The notes: generated by a model not told the origin, from the letters alone. DNA of 13,540 bases from Actinomycetes bacterium (GCA_023395755.1 JAEWYG010000047.1:1-13540); one strand, 5' to 3'. Shown: positions 1 through 7,183, counted from the first letter of the stretch. Numbers and translations: made by a program.

Positions 1-44
1 AGGCAGAAATGTGCACTCTTGATTTTTCTCTAAACCTTTGGTTC

Positions 45-998
45 TTACTTCGACCGTTCGTCCACCACAATCTCTTTAAGACTCGCCGCCAATCCCGCGA
101 GGCCCTGTATGTCGGAAGGAATAATAATCTTAGTAGAACGACCGTCGGCAACTTTTTTCAGCGCTTCAAAAGCCTGGAGGGTCAAGACAGCATTATCGGC
201 ACCAGCTTCGCGAACCATGCGAATACCATCGGCGGTAGCCTGCTGCACGTTCATAATAGCGGCGGCCTCACCCTCTGCTTCGCGAATCTGCTTCTCTTTA
301 TCGGCTTCAGCTGCAAGAATAACCTGCTGTTTTGCCGCTTCGGCTGCCAGAATCATAGCCTGCTTATTGCCTTCAGCAATAGTAATGGCCGCCTGCTTTT
401 CTCCTTCTGCCAAGAGCACAGCTTCGCGCTTCTCGCGCTCTGCCTTCATCTGCTTTTCCATAGCCTGCTGAATAGCAGCAGGCGGAGTAATATTTTTTAC
501 CTCAACGCGATTCACCTTGATACCCCACGCATCAGTTGCACTGTCTAAGATGGAACGCATTTTGGCGTTGATGGTATCGCGAGACACGAGCGTTGTATCT
601 AATTCTAAATCGCCAATAATGTTACGCAGCGTAGTGGCAGCCAAGTTTTCAATAGCGATAAGGGGATTCTCTACGCCATAAGAGTACAACTTTGGATCCA
701 TAATCTGAAAAAACACCACCGTGTCAATAGACATGGTAACGTTATCTTTTGTGATAACAGGTTGCGGCGGAAAGTCGAATACCTGCTCTTTAAGAGAAAT
801 GCCGGTGCGCACGTGGTCAATAAACGGCACTTTCACATGAAGGCCATTGTTCCACGTAGTTAAATATGACCCTAATCGCTCAACAACCGCGGCGCTTGCC
901 TGTGGAATGATTTTGATACAGGTAACCGAAAACAGTACAAGCAACACCACAATAACGATAAGAGCAACCGTGAGCGGGTCGAAGGTAAATCCGAACAT
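45..998 (-). CDS. SPFH/band-7 (stomatin/QmcA-like) membrane protein
   Basis: A 317-residue SPFH protein that probably forms large oligomers in membrane microdomains; the cellular task of most bacterial members is unknown. Visible: one N-terminal membrane helix (about residues 9-29), then a band-7 domain starting IIPQASAAVVERLG (30-43) and containing GLHVKVPFIDHV (52-63) and ITKDNVTMSIDTVVFFQI (82-99). A long Ala/Glu/Lys/Gln-rich coiled coil follows (about 175-255, repeating AEGEKQA, AEGNKQA, AEAAKQQ). The Gly/Ala/Leu-rich tail resembles the oligomerising end of stomatins. The ATG at 996-998 overlaps the TAA of the upstream NfeD gene by one base (TAATG). A GGAAGG site lies 7 bases upstream, inside the last NfeD codons, so the two are probably translationally coupled. 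SPFH plus NfeD is a known conserved pairing (compare E. coli QmcA/YbbK). No terminator is visible in the 44 bases left of the stop. Family assignment is very sure. Confidence 0.93.
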   Translation of the reverse strand: MFGFTFDPLTVALIVIVVLLVLFSVTCIKIIPQASAAVVERLGSYLTTWNNGLHVKVPFIDHVRTGISLKEQVFDFPPQPVITKDNVTMSIDTVVFFQIMDPKLYSYGVENPLIAIENLAATTLRNIIGDLELDTTLVSRDTINAKMRSILDSATDAWGIKVNRVEVKNITPPAAIQQAMEKQMKAEREKREAVLLAEGEKQAAITIAEGNKQAMILAAEAAKQQVILAAEADKEKQIREAEGEAAAIMNVQQATADGIRMVREAGADNAVLTLQAFEALKKVADGRSTKIIIPSDIQGLAGLAASLKEIVVDERSK

Positions 999-1426
999 TA
1001 GCGGGCCTTCCTTTCAACGATAAGCTTAATACTTTCCTGCCCCACCACAACCACAGCCGTGCCCGCAAGAATAGGCATATCATCAATAGAGCGCGCAGTC
1101 CACGTCATGCGATTCGACAGCTCAACACGACCAGTCATAACACCGTTATCAATGTCCTCCACAACCACACCCTCCTGCCCAATACAGGTGGGTTCGGCTG
1201 CCTGGCCACGCTTGCGATACTTAAGAAACACTGGACGCAGTACCACAAGACATACCAGCGATACTACGAAGAACACAACCAGTTGCACGACCAAATTTGC
1301 CCCAAGTAAACTAGCGGCAAAGGCAACAAGTGCGCCGACCACAAACCACATGGTGATAAGACCGAGCGATAAAACCTCAATCACCGCCATCACAGCCGCA
1401 ACACCCAACCAAACAAAGGGGCTCAT
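998..1426 (-). CDS. NfeD-family membrane protein, partner of the SPFH protein
   Basis: A 142-residue short-form NfeD protein without the ClpP-like protease domain of long NfeD. The N-terminal half is hydrophobic, with three or four membrane helices between about residues 5 and 64. The C-terminal part (about 80-142) matches the NfeD OB-fold: IGQEGVVVEDI, then GRVELSNRMTWTARS, then AGTAVVVVGQESIKLIVE. In known pairs this soluble domain is thought to work with the SPFH oligomer. The open frame extends 15 codons further upstream, but I chose ATG at 1426 because AAAGGAG (complement of 1433-1439) sits at good distance and the encoded MSPFVWLG opens the first helix. A TATACT -10-like hexamer (1453-1458, minus) lies about 27 bases upstream, so the pair probably has its own promoter after dnaG. 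Function beyond membrane organisation is inference. Confidence 0.89.
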   Translation of the reverse strand: MSPFVWLGVAAVMAVIEVLSLGLITMWFVVGALVAFAASLLGANLVVQLVVFFVVSLVCLVVLRPVFLKYRKRGQAAEPTCIGQEGVVVEDIDNGVMTGRVELSNRMTWTARSIDDMPILAGTAVVVVGQESIKLIVERKAR

Positions 1427-1452
1427 GAATTGCTCCTTTCTCATTTGGAACG

Positions 1453-1458
1453 AGTATA
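1453..1458 (-). promoter_or_regulatory. Candidate -10 box of the nfeD-SPFH operon
   Basis: The minus strand reads TATACT here, 26 bases before the chosen nfeD start codon, which would give a leader of about 20 bases containing the ribosome site. No convincing -35 hexamer is seen 16-18 bases further upstream, so this is a motif-level call. Confidence 0.4.
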
Positions 1459-1516
1459 CCATGGCCACCACACAAGCATCGCCGAGTGCGGTCTTCCAAT
1501 CTGGTAGTAAGCCTTA

Positions 1517-3415
1517 CTAGCCGGAAGACAGAGGCTTATGAGCAAGCTTTCGACGAGTTAATTCCTTTTGCATAGCAGATACCGTCTGAAACAACATTTC
1601 AAACTCATCAGGATCAAGCGAGGCTGGATCTGCCATTTGAGCGCGCATTGAATCTACCGCATCTTCCGCATCTCCAATAGCCAGCTCTTCAATCAAAAAG
1701 GAGGCAAGGGATGTTGGCTCGACAGAAGCCATCATTGAACCTGAAGTAAGAATACTGGGTGCCAAAGGCAGCACGTGAGAGGCCTCGGTAATAATGCGCG
1801 CAGCTGATGCGGAAGGATCTGTCGAGAGCGTAGCCAACATGCTTTGAGCCAAAATAGCATGGGTCTGATCGTGCCACTGAGTTTGCGCAATCACGTCGGC
1901 ATGCAGCAAAGCGACCGAAGGATTCTGCGCCATAAGGCTTAAAAACTCCCGCTCGAAGCGGCGGCGGTTAATTTCCCCCTGCGTAAGACCAAGGTCTGCA
2001 AAACGCCTACCTTCAGCAACGTTTCTTGCCGGCTGTTTTCCATCGTCGGCAGGTTCACGATCATCTTCTGAGTCGTTACGACGTGGCAATCGTAACTGAG
2101 AAAGTTGCTCTAATACATCTTCCTCACGAGCACGCACGCGGCTTGCTATTTGTACGGCATAGTCTTTGGCCAAAAGTGAGTCTTTAATGGGCGCCAACAC
2201 CGAAAGTGCCTCAGCTAAGGCCCGAGCTCGCCCCTCAGCGCTTCCAAGATCGAAGTGAGCAAGGCGACGATCAATCCCATATTTCAATAACGGCTGCGCC
2301 CCATCGATAAGCACCTGCATTGCCCCAGCGCCACGCTTCTCAATAAAGTCGGCCGGATCGAGGTTGTCGGGTAACGTGACGGCACACAACTCCACTTGAC
2401 TGCGTCCCGCCTCTGGCGTCATGGACCCATCGATAAAACCTAATGCTCGATCAGCAGCACGCTGACCGGCCTCGTCGCCATCGAATAGGTACACAATTTT
2501 ATGCTGCGCGTGCCGTGATAAAACGCGAATATGCTTCATGCTTAACGCTGTTCCCAAGGTAGCCACGGCATTTTCTATGCCCGCCTCATGCATGGCAATT
2601 ACGTCGGTATAGCCCTCAACGACCACTGCTACACCCGTAGCCGCCATCTTTGTTTTTGCATGATCGAGCCCGTAGAGCACCTGCGATTTATGAAAGATCG
2701 ACGTTTCCTGTGAGTTTAAATACTTGGGCTCACCCTTGCCTACAACACGCCCGCCAAACGCAATACACTCACCCTGCACGTCGTTGATAGGAAACATTAC
2801 TCTGTTGTAAAAACGGTCGCGAAGGCTGCCGCCTTGAACTTCCATGGCAACATTGGCATCAACCATTTCCTTGGGCTTAAACCCAAGTGATGACAAATAC
2901 CGCACCAACTGTCCGTTTCCTGGTGCAAACCCAAGCTGCCAGCGTTTGGGCACATCCGCACCTAAACCACGACCAGATAAATAAGCACGCGCTTCAGCAG
3001 CACGAGACTGAGGGTTGCGCATTAGCTGCTTATGATAAAAATCGGCAGTGTGCGTACACACTGCTTTCAGACGCTCTTTATAGCTAGAAGCCACACCCCC
3101 GTTGCGTCCACCTGAATCAGACAAGGGTATGTGCGCTCGGTCAGCCAGCTTACGCACAGCCTCAGGGAAGGATAAGTCTTCAGTCTTCATAACGAAACCG
3201 AACACATCACCTCCCTCACCACAACCAAAGCAGTGCCATAGTTGCTTTACAGGGTCGATTTTAAACGAGGGTGTCTTCTCATTGTGCAAGGGGCAGCAAC
3301 ACCAGAAATCATGACCGCGCTGCTTTACTGGCGAGCACTCACCAATGATGGCCACAAGGTCACTCGCCTCGCGTACCTTTTCAATTTCCTCTTCACTGAT
3401 AAGGCTGCCTGCCAT
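1517..3415 (-). CDS. dnaG: DNA primase DnaG
   Basis: Synthesises the RNA primers for Okazaki fragments and interacts with the replicative helicase DnaB. The 632 residues match the usual length. The N-terminal CHC2 zinc-binding domain has all ligands: C41-x2-H44 (CPLH) and C62-x2-C65 (CFGC). The catalytic core follows, with basic stretch RFYNRVMFPI (201-210) and GGRVVGKGEPKYLNS (221-235). The TOPRIM fold shows EGYTDV (E267, D271) and FDGDEAG (D312, D314), the metal-binding acidic residues, then LPDNLDPADFI (348-358). A Ser/Asp/Glu-rich linker (about 448-468) separates the core from a C-terminal helical domain (about 480-632), the likely DnaB-binding part. The ATG at 3415 lies 9 bases after the stop of a small membrane-protein gene, whose final codons carry the ribosome site. 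No key residue is missing. dgt and rpoD, common neighbours of dnaG, are not adjacent here. Confidence 0.98.
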   Translation of the reverse strand: MAGSLISEEEIEKVREASDLVAIIGECSPVKQRGHDFWCCCPLHNEKTPSFKIDPVKQLWHCFGCGEGGDVFGFVMKTEDLSFPEAVRKLADRAHIPLSDSGGRNGGVASSYKERLKAVCTHTADFYHKQLMRNPQSRAAEARAYLSGRGLGADVPKRWQLGFAPGNGQLVRYLSSLGFKPKEMVDANVAMEVQGGSLRDRFYNRVMFPINDVQGECIAFGGRVVGKGEPKYLNSQETSIFHKSQVLYGLDHAKTKMAATGVAVVVEGYTDVIAMHEAGIENAVATLGTALSMKHIRVLSRHAQHKIVYLFDGDEAGQRAADRALGFIDGSMTPEAGRSQVELCAVTLPDNLDPADFIEKRGAGAMQVLIDGAQPLLKYGIDRRLAHFDLGSAEGRARALAEALSVLAPIKDSLLAKDYAVQIASRVRAREEDVLEQLSQLRLPRRNDSEDDREPADDGKQPARNVAEGRRFADLGLTQGEINRRRFEREFLSLMAQNPSVALLHADVIAQTQWHDQTHAILAQSMLATLSTDPSASAARIITEASHVLPLAPSILTSGSMMASVEPTSLASFLIEELAIGDAEDAVDSMRAQMADPASLDPDEFEMLFQTVSAMQKELTRRKLAHKPLSSG

Positions 3416-3421
3416 AAAAAG

Positions 3422-3432
3422 CCTTTACCTCC
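3422..3432 (-). promoter_or_regulatory. dnaG ribosome-binding site overlapping the upstream stop codon
   Basis: The minus strand carries GGAGG (3428-3432), formed by the last two codons of the upstream small gene, directly followed by its TAA. AAAGG (3422-3426) overlaps that stop and lies 6 bases before the dnaG ATG; GGAGG is 12 bases away. Terminating ribosomes would cover the dnaG start, so translational coupling is likely. Confidence 0.6.
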
Positions 3433-3616
3433 GCTTATTCTGCTTAGCCAATACCACATTTACCAAAAACACGAAAGCGAGCCCCAATGAGGGAGCCAAC
3501 TCGCGCAATCCTACACCACTCTCGCCCGCATTCGCATAGGTCATGATAAGGGAGATTGCCATCGCAATGAAACTCAGTGCCCCAATTGCCGCATACACCC
3601 GTTCCCGCTTCTTCAT
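3425..3616 (-). CDS. Small two-helix membrane protein upstream of dnaG, function unknown
   Basis: A 63-residue hypothetical protein I do not recognise. It starts with a basic segment (MKKRERVY), has one likely membrane helix at about residues 8-27, a short loop with GESGVGLREL, a second helix at about 41-57, and a basic tail KQNKRR. That pattern suggests a small inner-membrane protein with both ends in the cytoplasm. The frame is open to 3775, but I chose ATG at 3616 because a GGAAGGG-like ribosome site lies just upstream and a TATACT box (3646-3651) lies about 30 bases upstream; a longer protein would span the promoter. It is probably the first gene of a two-gene transcript with dnaG. The hydrophobic pattern and spacing support a real gene, but it has no diagnostic motif. 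Confidence 0.6.
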   Translation of the reverse strand: MKKRERVYAAIGALSFIAMAISLIMTYANAGESGVGLRELAPSLGLAFVFLVNVVLAKQNKRR

Positions 3617-3645
3617 GCGTGGCCCTTCCGTCGGTGATCTACTCC

Positions 3646-3651
3646 AGTATA
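3646..3651 (-). promoter_or_regulatory. Candidate -10 box of the small membrane protein-dnaG operon
   Basis: The minus strand reads TGCGCTATACT, with the hexamer TATACT at 3646-3651. The predicted start point is about 23 bases before the ATG at 3616, leaving just enough leader for the ribosome site. Two copies of GCAAGCC (plus strand 3654-3660 and 3664-3670) lie in the upstream spacer. No clear -35 is seen. Confidence 0.45.
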
Positions 3652-3858
3652 GCGCAAGCCTGGGCAAGCCGAGTGGCTTCATGCAGGCTTCGTGCAACGG
3701 CCTAAGAACAACTGAAAACGCGAACGGCAGCAGGAAGCTAACCAAACGCTGACAGTACCGCTGCAATTCAATCATATCCGCAGGCCACTGTTAAGCTAGA
3801 TGGATAAAGAACAACGCGTAGATTTATGTCCTGCGCCCAAAAGATTTCGGAGGTTCCC

Positions 3859-5037
3859 ATGAACGAAAACATCACGTCATTAACCAATCTCGCTCCTATC
3901 CTACACCCACAGGCAGAGCCTCCCTATGTTTCGTTATACCTACCCACCCGTGCCCGAACCGCACAAGGTGATGACGAAAACCGCATTATGCTCAAAGATG
4001 TTGTATCCGATGCAAGCGAACAGCTTGCCGCCGCATTCAAGGCCCATGCCTACGAAAATATCACCGCATACTTCGACGATATTACCGCAAATCTCGAGAG
4101 CATCATCGGCCCAGCAAGTGATGGCGGTTTGGCGGTATTCATCGACGCTTCCGGTGCTTATTTCTGCCGCTTAGGTTATCACGTTGAACCGCGCGCTGTA
4201 GTTGGTACTACGTACTTCATTCGTCCGTTACTACGTGCCTTCGCGTATGGTTCTCACTATTACCTACTCGGCCTCTCTACCGATCGTTTCGCATTCATTG
4301 AAGGCGACTGCTGCTCACTCAGACGTCTACCAATGCCCAGCGATATACATGACGAATTCAGCGAACTATTCACCGCTTACGACGGCACGGAAGCTGCCTT
4401 AGATTACGAAACACTTGAAGGGCACCTGTCTCCGTTTCATGGATGGAAATCGCGCAACGATGTAAAAAAGGAAGAAGCGGAAAAGTTTTTCTATTACGTC
4501 GATAAAGCAGTAACCGAGCATTGGGCAAAGGAGTCACCCTCACCTATTATTCTTGTAAGCCTACCAGAGCATCAGGTTATGTTCCGAAAGCTTTCCACCG
4601 TACCAACATTATTGGATAGAGGTATCGAAGAAGCTGTGGAAACACTGAGTGAAGAAAAGCTCCTTGAGCGAGCTGCCTCCGTCCTCAATGAGAAGCGTGA
4701 CCTTTACGTACGTAAACTAATTGATGCCTACAGCGATGCGCAAGCCCACGATGCAGCCTCAAGCGATATCAACGATATCGGTCTCGCGCTTGCTGAACGA
4801 AAAGTACGCGTGCTCTTTATAACCGAAAACCTCGATATGCCGGGAATATTCAATGAAACTACCGGCGAGGTTGTACAGATCGATCGCGAAGAACACGGTT
4901 TACACGGAGATGCCGAGAGCAAAGATATACTCGATGCATTCGCTCAAGCCGCTTTACGCCAGGACGCCGAGGTATACATACTACCGAAAGAAGAAATACC
5001 ATCAATCACTGGCGCTGCTGCTTTATTCCGCTACTGA
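3859..5037 (+). CDS. baeRF-like protein (bacterial archaeo-eukaryotic release factor family), candidate ribosome-associated factor
   Basis: A 392-residue cytoplasmic protein with no signal peptide or membrane helix. Its layout resembles the baeRF families, bacterial relatives of eukaryotic release factor 1 and pelota. Residues 21-32 (PPYVSLYLPTRA) match the usual opening strand, followed by an Asp/Arg helix (ENRIMLKDVVSDASEQL). A middle domain has GGLAVFIDASGAYFCRL (89-105) and HYYLLGLSTDRFAFIEG (133-149). HGWKSRNDVKKEEAEKFFYYVD (from 194) and PIILVSLPEHQVMFRKLS (229-246) resemble the catalytic-like domain. The C-terminal part ends with LPKEEIPSITGAAALFRY, a typical ending. No GGQ peptide-release motif is visible, as in many baeRF members. 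Roles proposed for the group are ribosome rescue or stress response; none is shown here. Start chosen at 3859 because CGGAGG (3849-3853) lies 5 bases upstream; an ATG 33 bases earlier lacks such a site. Assignment is by remembered pattern, not a search. Confidence 0.62.
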   Translation: MNENITSLTNLAPILHPQAEPPYVSLYLPTRARTAQGDDENRIMLKDVVSDASEQLAAAFKAHAYENITAYFDDITANLESIIGPASDGGLAVFIDASGAYFCRLGYHVEPRAVVGTTYFIRPLLRAFAYGSHYYLLGLSTDRFAFIEGDCCSLRRLPMPSDIHDEFSELFTAYDGTEAALDYETLEGHLSPFHGWKSRNDVKKEEAEKFFYYVDKAVTEHWAKESPSPIILVSLPEHQVMFRKLSTVPTLLDRGIEEAVETLSEEKLLERAASVLNEKRDLYVRKLIDAYSDAQAHDAASSDINDIGLALAERKVRVLFITENLDMPGIFNETTGEVVQIDREEHGLHGDAESKDILDAFAQAALRQDAEVYILPKEEIPSITGAAALFRY

Positions 5038-5072
5038 TTTCACCCCGCATCGCGCACGAAGATTGCATGCGC

Positions 5073-5078
5073 TACAAT
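5073..5078 (+). promoter_or_regulatory. Candidate -10 box of the dGTPase-like gene
   Basis: ATGCGCTACAAT occurs here, with TACAAT at 5073-5078. It would start a transcript near 5085, just before the hairpin at 5095-5131. A very similar ATGCGCTACACT precedes the phosphodiesterase gene at 6559-6570. No -35 hexamer is recognisable. Confidence 0.4.
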
Positions 5079-5094
5079 ATCCTTGAAAATTAGG

Positions 5095-5131
5095 GAATCC
5101 CGGCCGTTGGTTCACCCAACGACCGGGATTC
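5095..5131 (+). promoter_or_regulatory. Inverted repeat / leader hairpin before the dGTPase-like gene
   Basis: Left arm 5095-5110 and right arm 5116-5131 pair over 16 bases with one mismatch (C at 5104 against A at 5122) and a 5-base loop TTCAC. It lies 57 bases after the baeRF-like stop and ends 19 bases before the next ATG, between the candidate -10 box and the ribosome site. No T-run follows on the plus strand, so a standard intrinsic terminator is doubtful. On the minus strand it is followed by a weak CCTAATTTTC. A leader-stabilising hairpin, an attenuator or an operator are all possible. Confidence 0.6.
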
Positions 5132-5150
5132 GCCAGAACGCAAGGACGCT

Positions 5151-6398
5151 ATGATGGAGCATGCAACCGCCAACACGACGAAATCTCTTCCCTACCTCAC
5201 CCTCGATCCTGCTGTCGAGCAGGCCATTCTCGACGACCGCGTAGCGGGATGGCGTAATCCGTATGCGTTTAACGATAGAGATATTGTTCGACGCGAAGCA
5301 AATCCACACGACAAGGCTACACTTACTCGTCCCGCGTTTGCGCGGGACATTGAAAAGATACTTAACGTACCCGCTTACAATCGCTATGCCGATAAAACGC
5401 AGGTATTTTCGTTTGTCGAAAATGATGACATCACACGCCGTGGGCTTCATGTGCAACTCGTCAGTCGCATTGCACGAAACATTGGTAACTTACTTGGATT
5501 GAATCAAGAGCTAATTGAAGCAATCGCACTCGGACACGACGTGGGGCACACGCCCTTCGGACATGCTGGCGAGCGCTTTCTCAGTCAGTGCTATCACAAA
5601 CATACAGGTCGCTACTTTAACCACAATGTACATTCCGTACGCGTCCTCGATCAGCTTTACCGGCGCAATGTAAGTCTACAAACACTCGATGGTGTACTTT
5701 GCCACAACGGCGAGTTCGCCCAGCAGGTACTCAACATTGGAGACACGCATGATTTCACTACACTCGACACACTGGTGGAAACCTGCAACGTCAACGAACG
5801 CGCCATTAAAGAGTTACGCCCCTCTACTCTCGAAGGTTGCGTTGTGCGCGTAAGCGACATGATTGCCTACATTGGCAAAGATCGGGCTGACGCTCTTGAC
5901 ATGGGGGTAATAAAATCGATCGACCTATTTGAATCTAGCGTTATTGGATGCGACAACGCACGTATCATCAATAATCTTACCGTAGATATTGTAAATAACA
6001 GCTATCGCAAGGGACACATTGCTATGAGTGAAGATGTGTTCGCCGACCTCAAGCGCGCCAAACAACAAAATTATCAACTAATCTACGATCGTGAGGGTAT
6101 CTTAGGAAAAGCAGGTAACGTGGTAGAAGATATGTTTGAAATGCTCTACGATCGACTACTTGACGACCTAAAGCGCACCGACGAGTCATCACCGATTTAT
6201 CGCCATCATGTGGCAAATCTTGTTGCCAAATCGCATACGCTATCGGCCCCTGAGTACCTTACACAAGATCCAAATCTTATCGTTGTGGACTACCTCGCTT
6301 CCATGACCGATAGCTATTTTATGGCCTTATTTGCTCAGCTGTTTCCCACAAGTGAGCTTGATGTTGTCACGCGCGGTTACTGCGCCGATTTGACTTGA
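5151..6398 (+). CDS. HD-domain dGTPase-like nucleotide triphosphohydrolase
   Basis: Belongs to the HD-superfamily dGTP triphosphohydrolase group, which splits dNTPs into nucleoside and tripolyphosphate and so tunes nucleotide pools. 415 residues, or 414 from the second ATG. Metal ligands visible: H100 (RRGLHVQLVSRIARNIG), H129-D130 (ALGHDVGHTPFGHAGERF) and D236 (VRVSDMIAYIGKD). YNRYADKTQVFSFVENDDIT (76-95) and GRYFNHNVHSVRVLDQLY (153-170) match a subgroup of clostridial and coriobacterial proteins rather than E. coli Dgt, so substrate range is uncertain and I give no symbol. AAGGA (5142-5146) is 4 bases before the first ATG and 7 before the second (5154), so 5154 may be the true start. It has its own promoter-like box and hairpin leader; the gene to its left is on the same strand but 113 bases away. 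Its 3' end overlaps the LuxR relic on the other strand. Confidence 0.88.
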   Translation: MMEHATANTTKSLPYLTLDPAVEQAILDDRVAGWRNPYAFNDRDIVRREANPHDKATLTRPAFARDIEKILNVPAYNRYADKTQVFSFVENDDITRRGLHVQLVSRIARNIGNLLGLNQELIEAIALGHDVGHTPFGHAGERFLSQCYHKHTGRYFNHNVHSVRVLDQLYRRNVSLQTLDGVLCHNGEFAQQVLNIGDTHDFTTLDTLVETCNVNERAIKELRPSTLEGCVVRVSDMIAYIGKDRADALDMGVIKSIDLFESSVIGCDNARIINNLTVDIVNNSYRKGHIAMSEDVFADLKRAKQQNYQLIYDREGILGKAGNVVEDMFEMLYDRLLDDLKRTDESSPIYRHHVANLVAKSHTLSAPEYLTQDPNLIVVDYLASMTDSYFMALFAQLFPTSELDVVTRGYCADLT

Positions 6399-6553
6399 TT
6401 CTTCCTTTTCGACCGTCCGCGTTCCACACTGCCCACTGGCGGCACAACAGCCGCAGCTTTACCAATTACCGGCCGCGTATGTTCGAGCAAGTCTATAAGT
6501 TCCTGTTTATCATGCACATCAAGCTTGCGATACAAATATCTAAAAACCGAGAG
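6377..6553 (-). pseudogene. LuxR-type regulator relic (C-terminal HTH end only)
   Basis: The minus strand between the dGTPase-like stop and the phosphodiesterase promoter keeps an open frame of 58 codons with no start. It encodes FRYLYRKLDVHDKQELIDLL (about 6485-6544), the typical last helix of a LuxR-family HTH domain. The intact neighbour at 7184-8788 has the matching TYAKCGVHGRQELIDLG at the same place. Upstream the frame meets a TGA at 6554-6556 and all N-terminal membrane and HTH sequence is gone. After the homology a Pro/Val/Ala and then Arg/Lys-rich tail runs to a TAA at 6377-6379 inside the neighbouring gene's 3' end. This is best read as the remains of a lost membrane-LuxR gene cut off by a deletion; an expressed small protein is unlikely because no start or ribosome site is present. 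Confidence 0.72.
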
Positions 6554-6564
6554 TCATGATGCGC

Positions 6565-6570
6565 TACACT
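6565..6570 (+). promoter_or_regulatory. Candidate -10 box of the YfcE-like gene
   Basis: TACACT within ATGCGCTACACT (6559-6570) lies 37 bases before the ATG at 6608, giving a predicted leader of about 30 bases with AGGAGG. No -35 hexamer is evident. It closely resembles the box before the dGTPase-like gene. Confidence 0.4.
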
Positions 6571-6607
6571 GTTGCAACATAACCGAGGTAAAAACAGGAG
6601 GTGCTCC

Positions 6608-7150
6608 ATGAAGTTACTTATCGCATCCGATGTTCACGGTTGCGCAGCCGCCATGCGCGCGTTAGAAGCCCGTATTTGCAGCGAAATGCCCGACCGTATT
6701 ATCTTATTGGGTGATATTCTCTACCATGGTCCACGCAACGACTTACCCTCAGGCTATGCGCCAAAGGAGGTCGCTGCTATCCTCAACAGCATGGCCGACC
6801 GCCTTGTATGCGTGCGTGGCAACTGCGATTCTGAAGTAGACCAAATGGTGCTTGATTTTCCCTGTCGAGCAGATTATGTGCTTATCGAAGTTGACGGACG
6901 GTTGCTATACCTCACTCACGGCCACGTGGCGCACATGATGCCCGACAACCCGCCAGCATTAGTAACGGGAAGTGCCTTTCTTTTTGGCCACACCCACATC
7001 AAAACACTCCACGAGCGCGAGGGAATCCTCTTTGTCAATCCTGGCAGTATCTCTCTTCCCAAAGATGAAACCGCGAGTTATGCCACCTACGAAAACAACG
7101 TGTTTATGCTTAAATCGCTTGATGGCACCGTACTGTGCACTCACAGCTGA
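6608..7150 (+). CDS. yfcE: YfcE-type metallophosphodiesterase
   Basis: A 180-residue calcineurin-like phosphoesterase of the YfcE/MJ0936 group, close to E. coli YfcE in length (about 184). All metal-site motifs are present: D8-V-H10-G, GD36-ILYHG, GNCD (N72, D74), THGH (H104, H106) and GHTH (H128, H130), followed by VNPGSIS (143-149). Family members hydrolyse phosphodiester model substrates with Mn2+; the natural substrate is not settled. The protein is cytoplasmic, without signal peptide. Start chosen at 6608 because AGGAGG (6596-6601) is 6 bases upstream and MKLLIASDVHG is the family N-terminus; an in-frame ATG at 6572 would add 12 unrelated residues. It stands alone between a LuxR relic and an intact LuxR gene, with which it converges at only 33 bases; no terminator is seen between them. 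Confidence 0.94.
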   Translation: MKLLIASDVHGCAAAMRALEARICSEMPDRIILLGDILYHGPRNDLPSGYAPKEVAAILNSMADRLVCVRGNCDSEVDQMVLDFPCRADYVLIEVDGRLLYLTHGHVAHMMPDNPPALVTGSAFLFGHTHIKTLHEREGILFVNPGSISLPKDETASYATYENNVFMLKSLDGTVLCTHS

Positions 7151-7183
7151 AAACATCGTCTCTTGATCGGCGCCACACAACTG

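Noticed and set aside
109..471. Ser/Ala/Cys-rich plus-strand open frame of 120 codons
   Set aside because: It is the antisense shadow of the Ala/Glu/Lys-rich coiled coil of the SPFH gene.
3617..3775. N-terminal extension of the small membrane protein to the ATG at 3775
   Set aside because: No ribosome site at 3775, and the extension would cross the TATACT promoter box; the 3616 start fits better.
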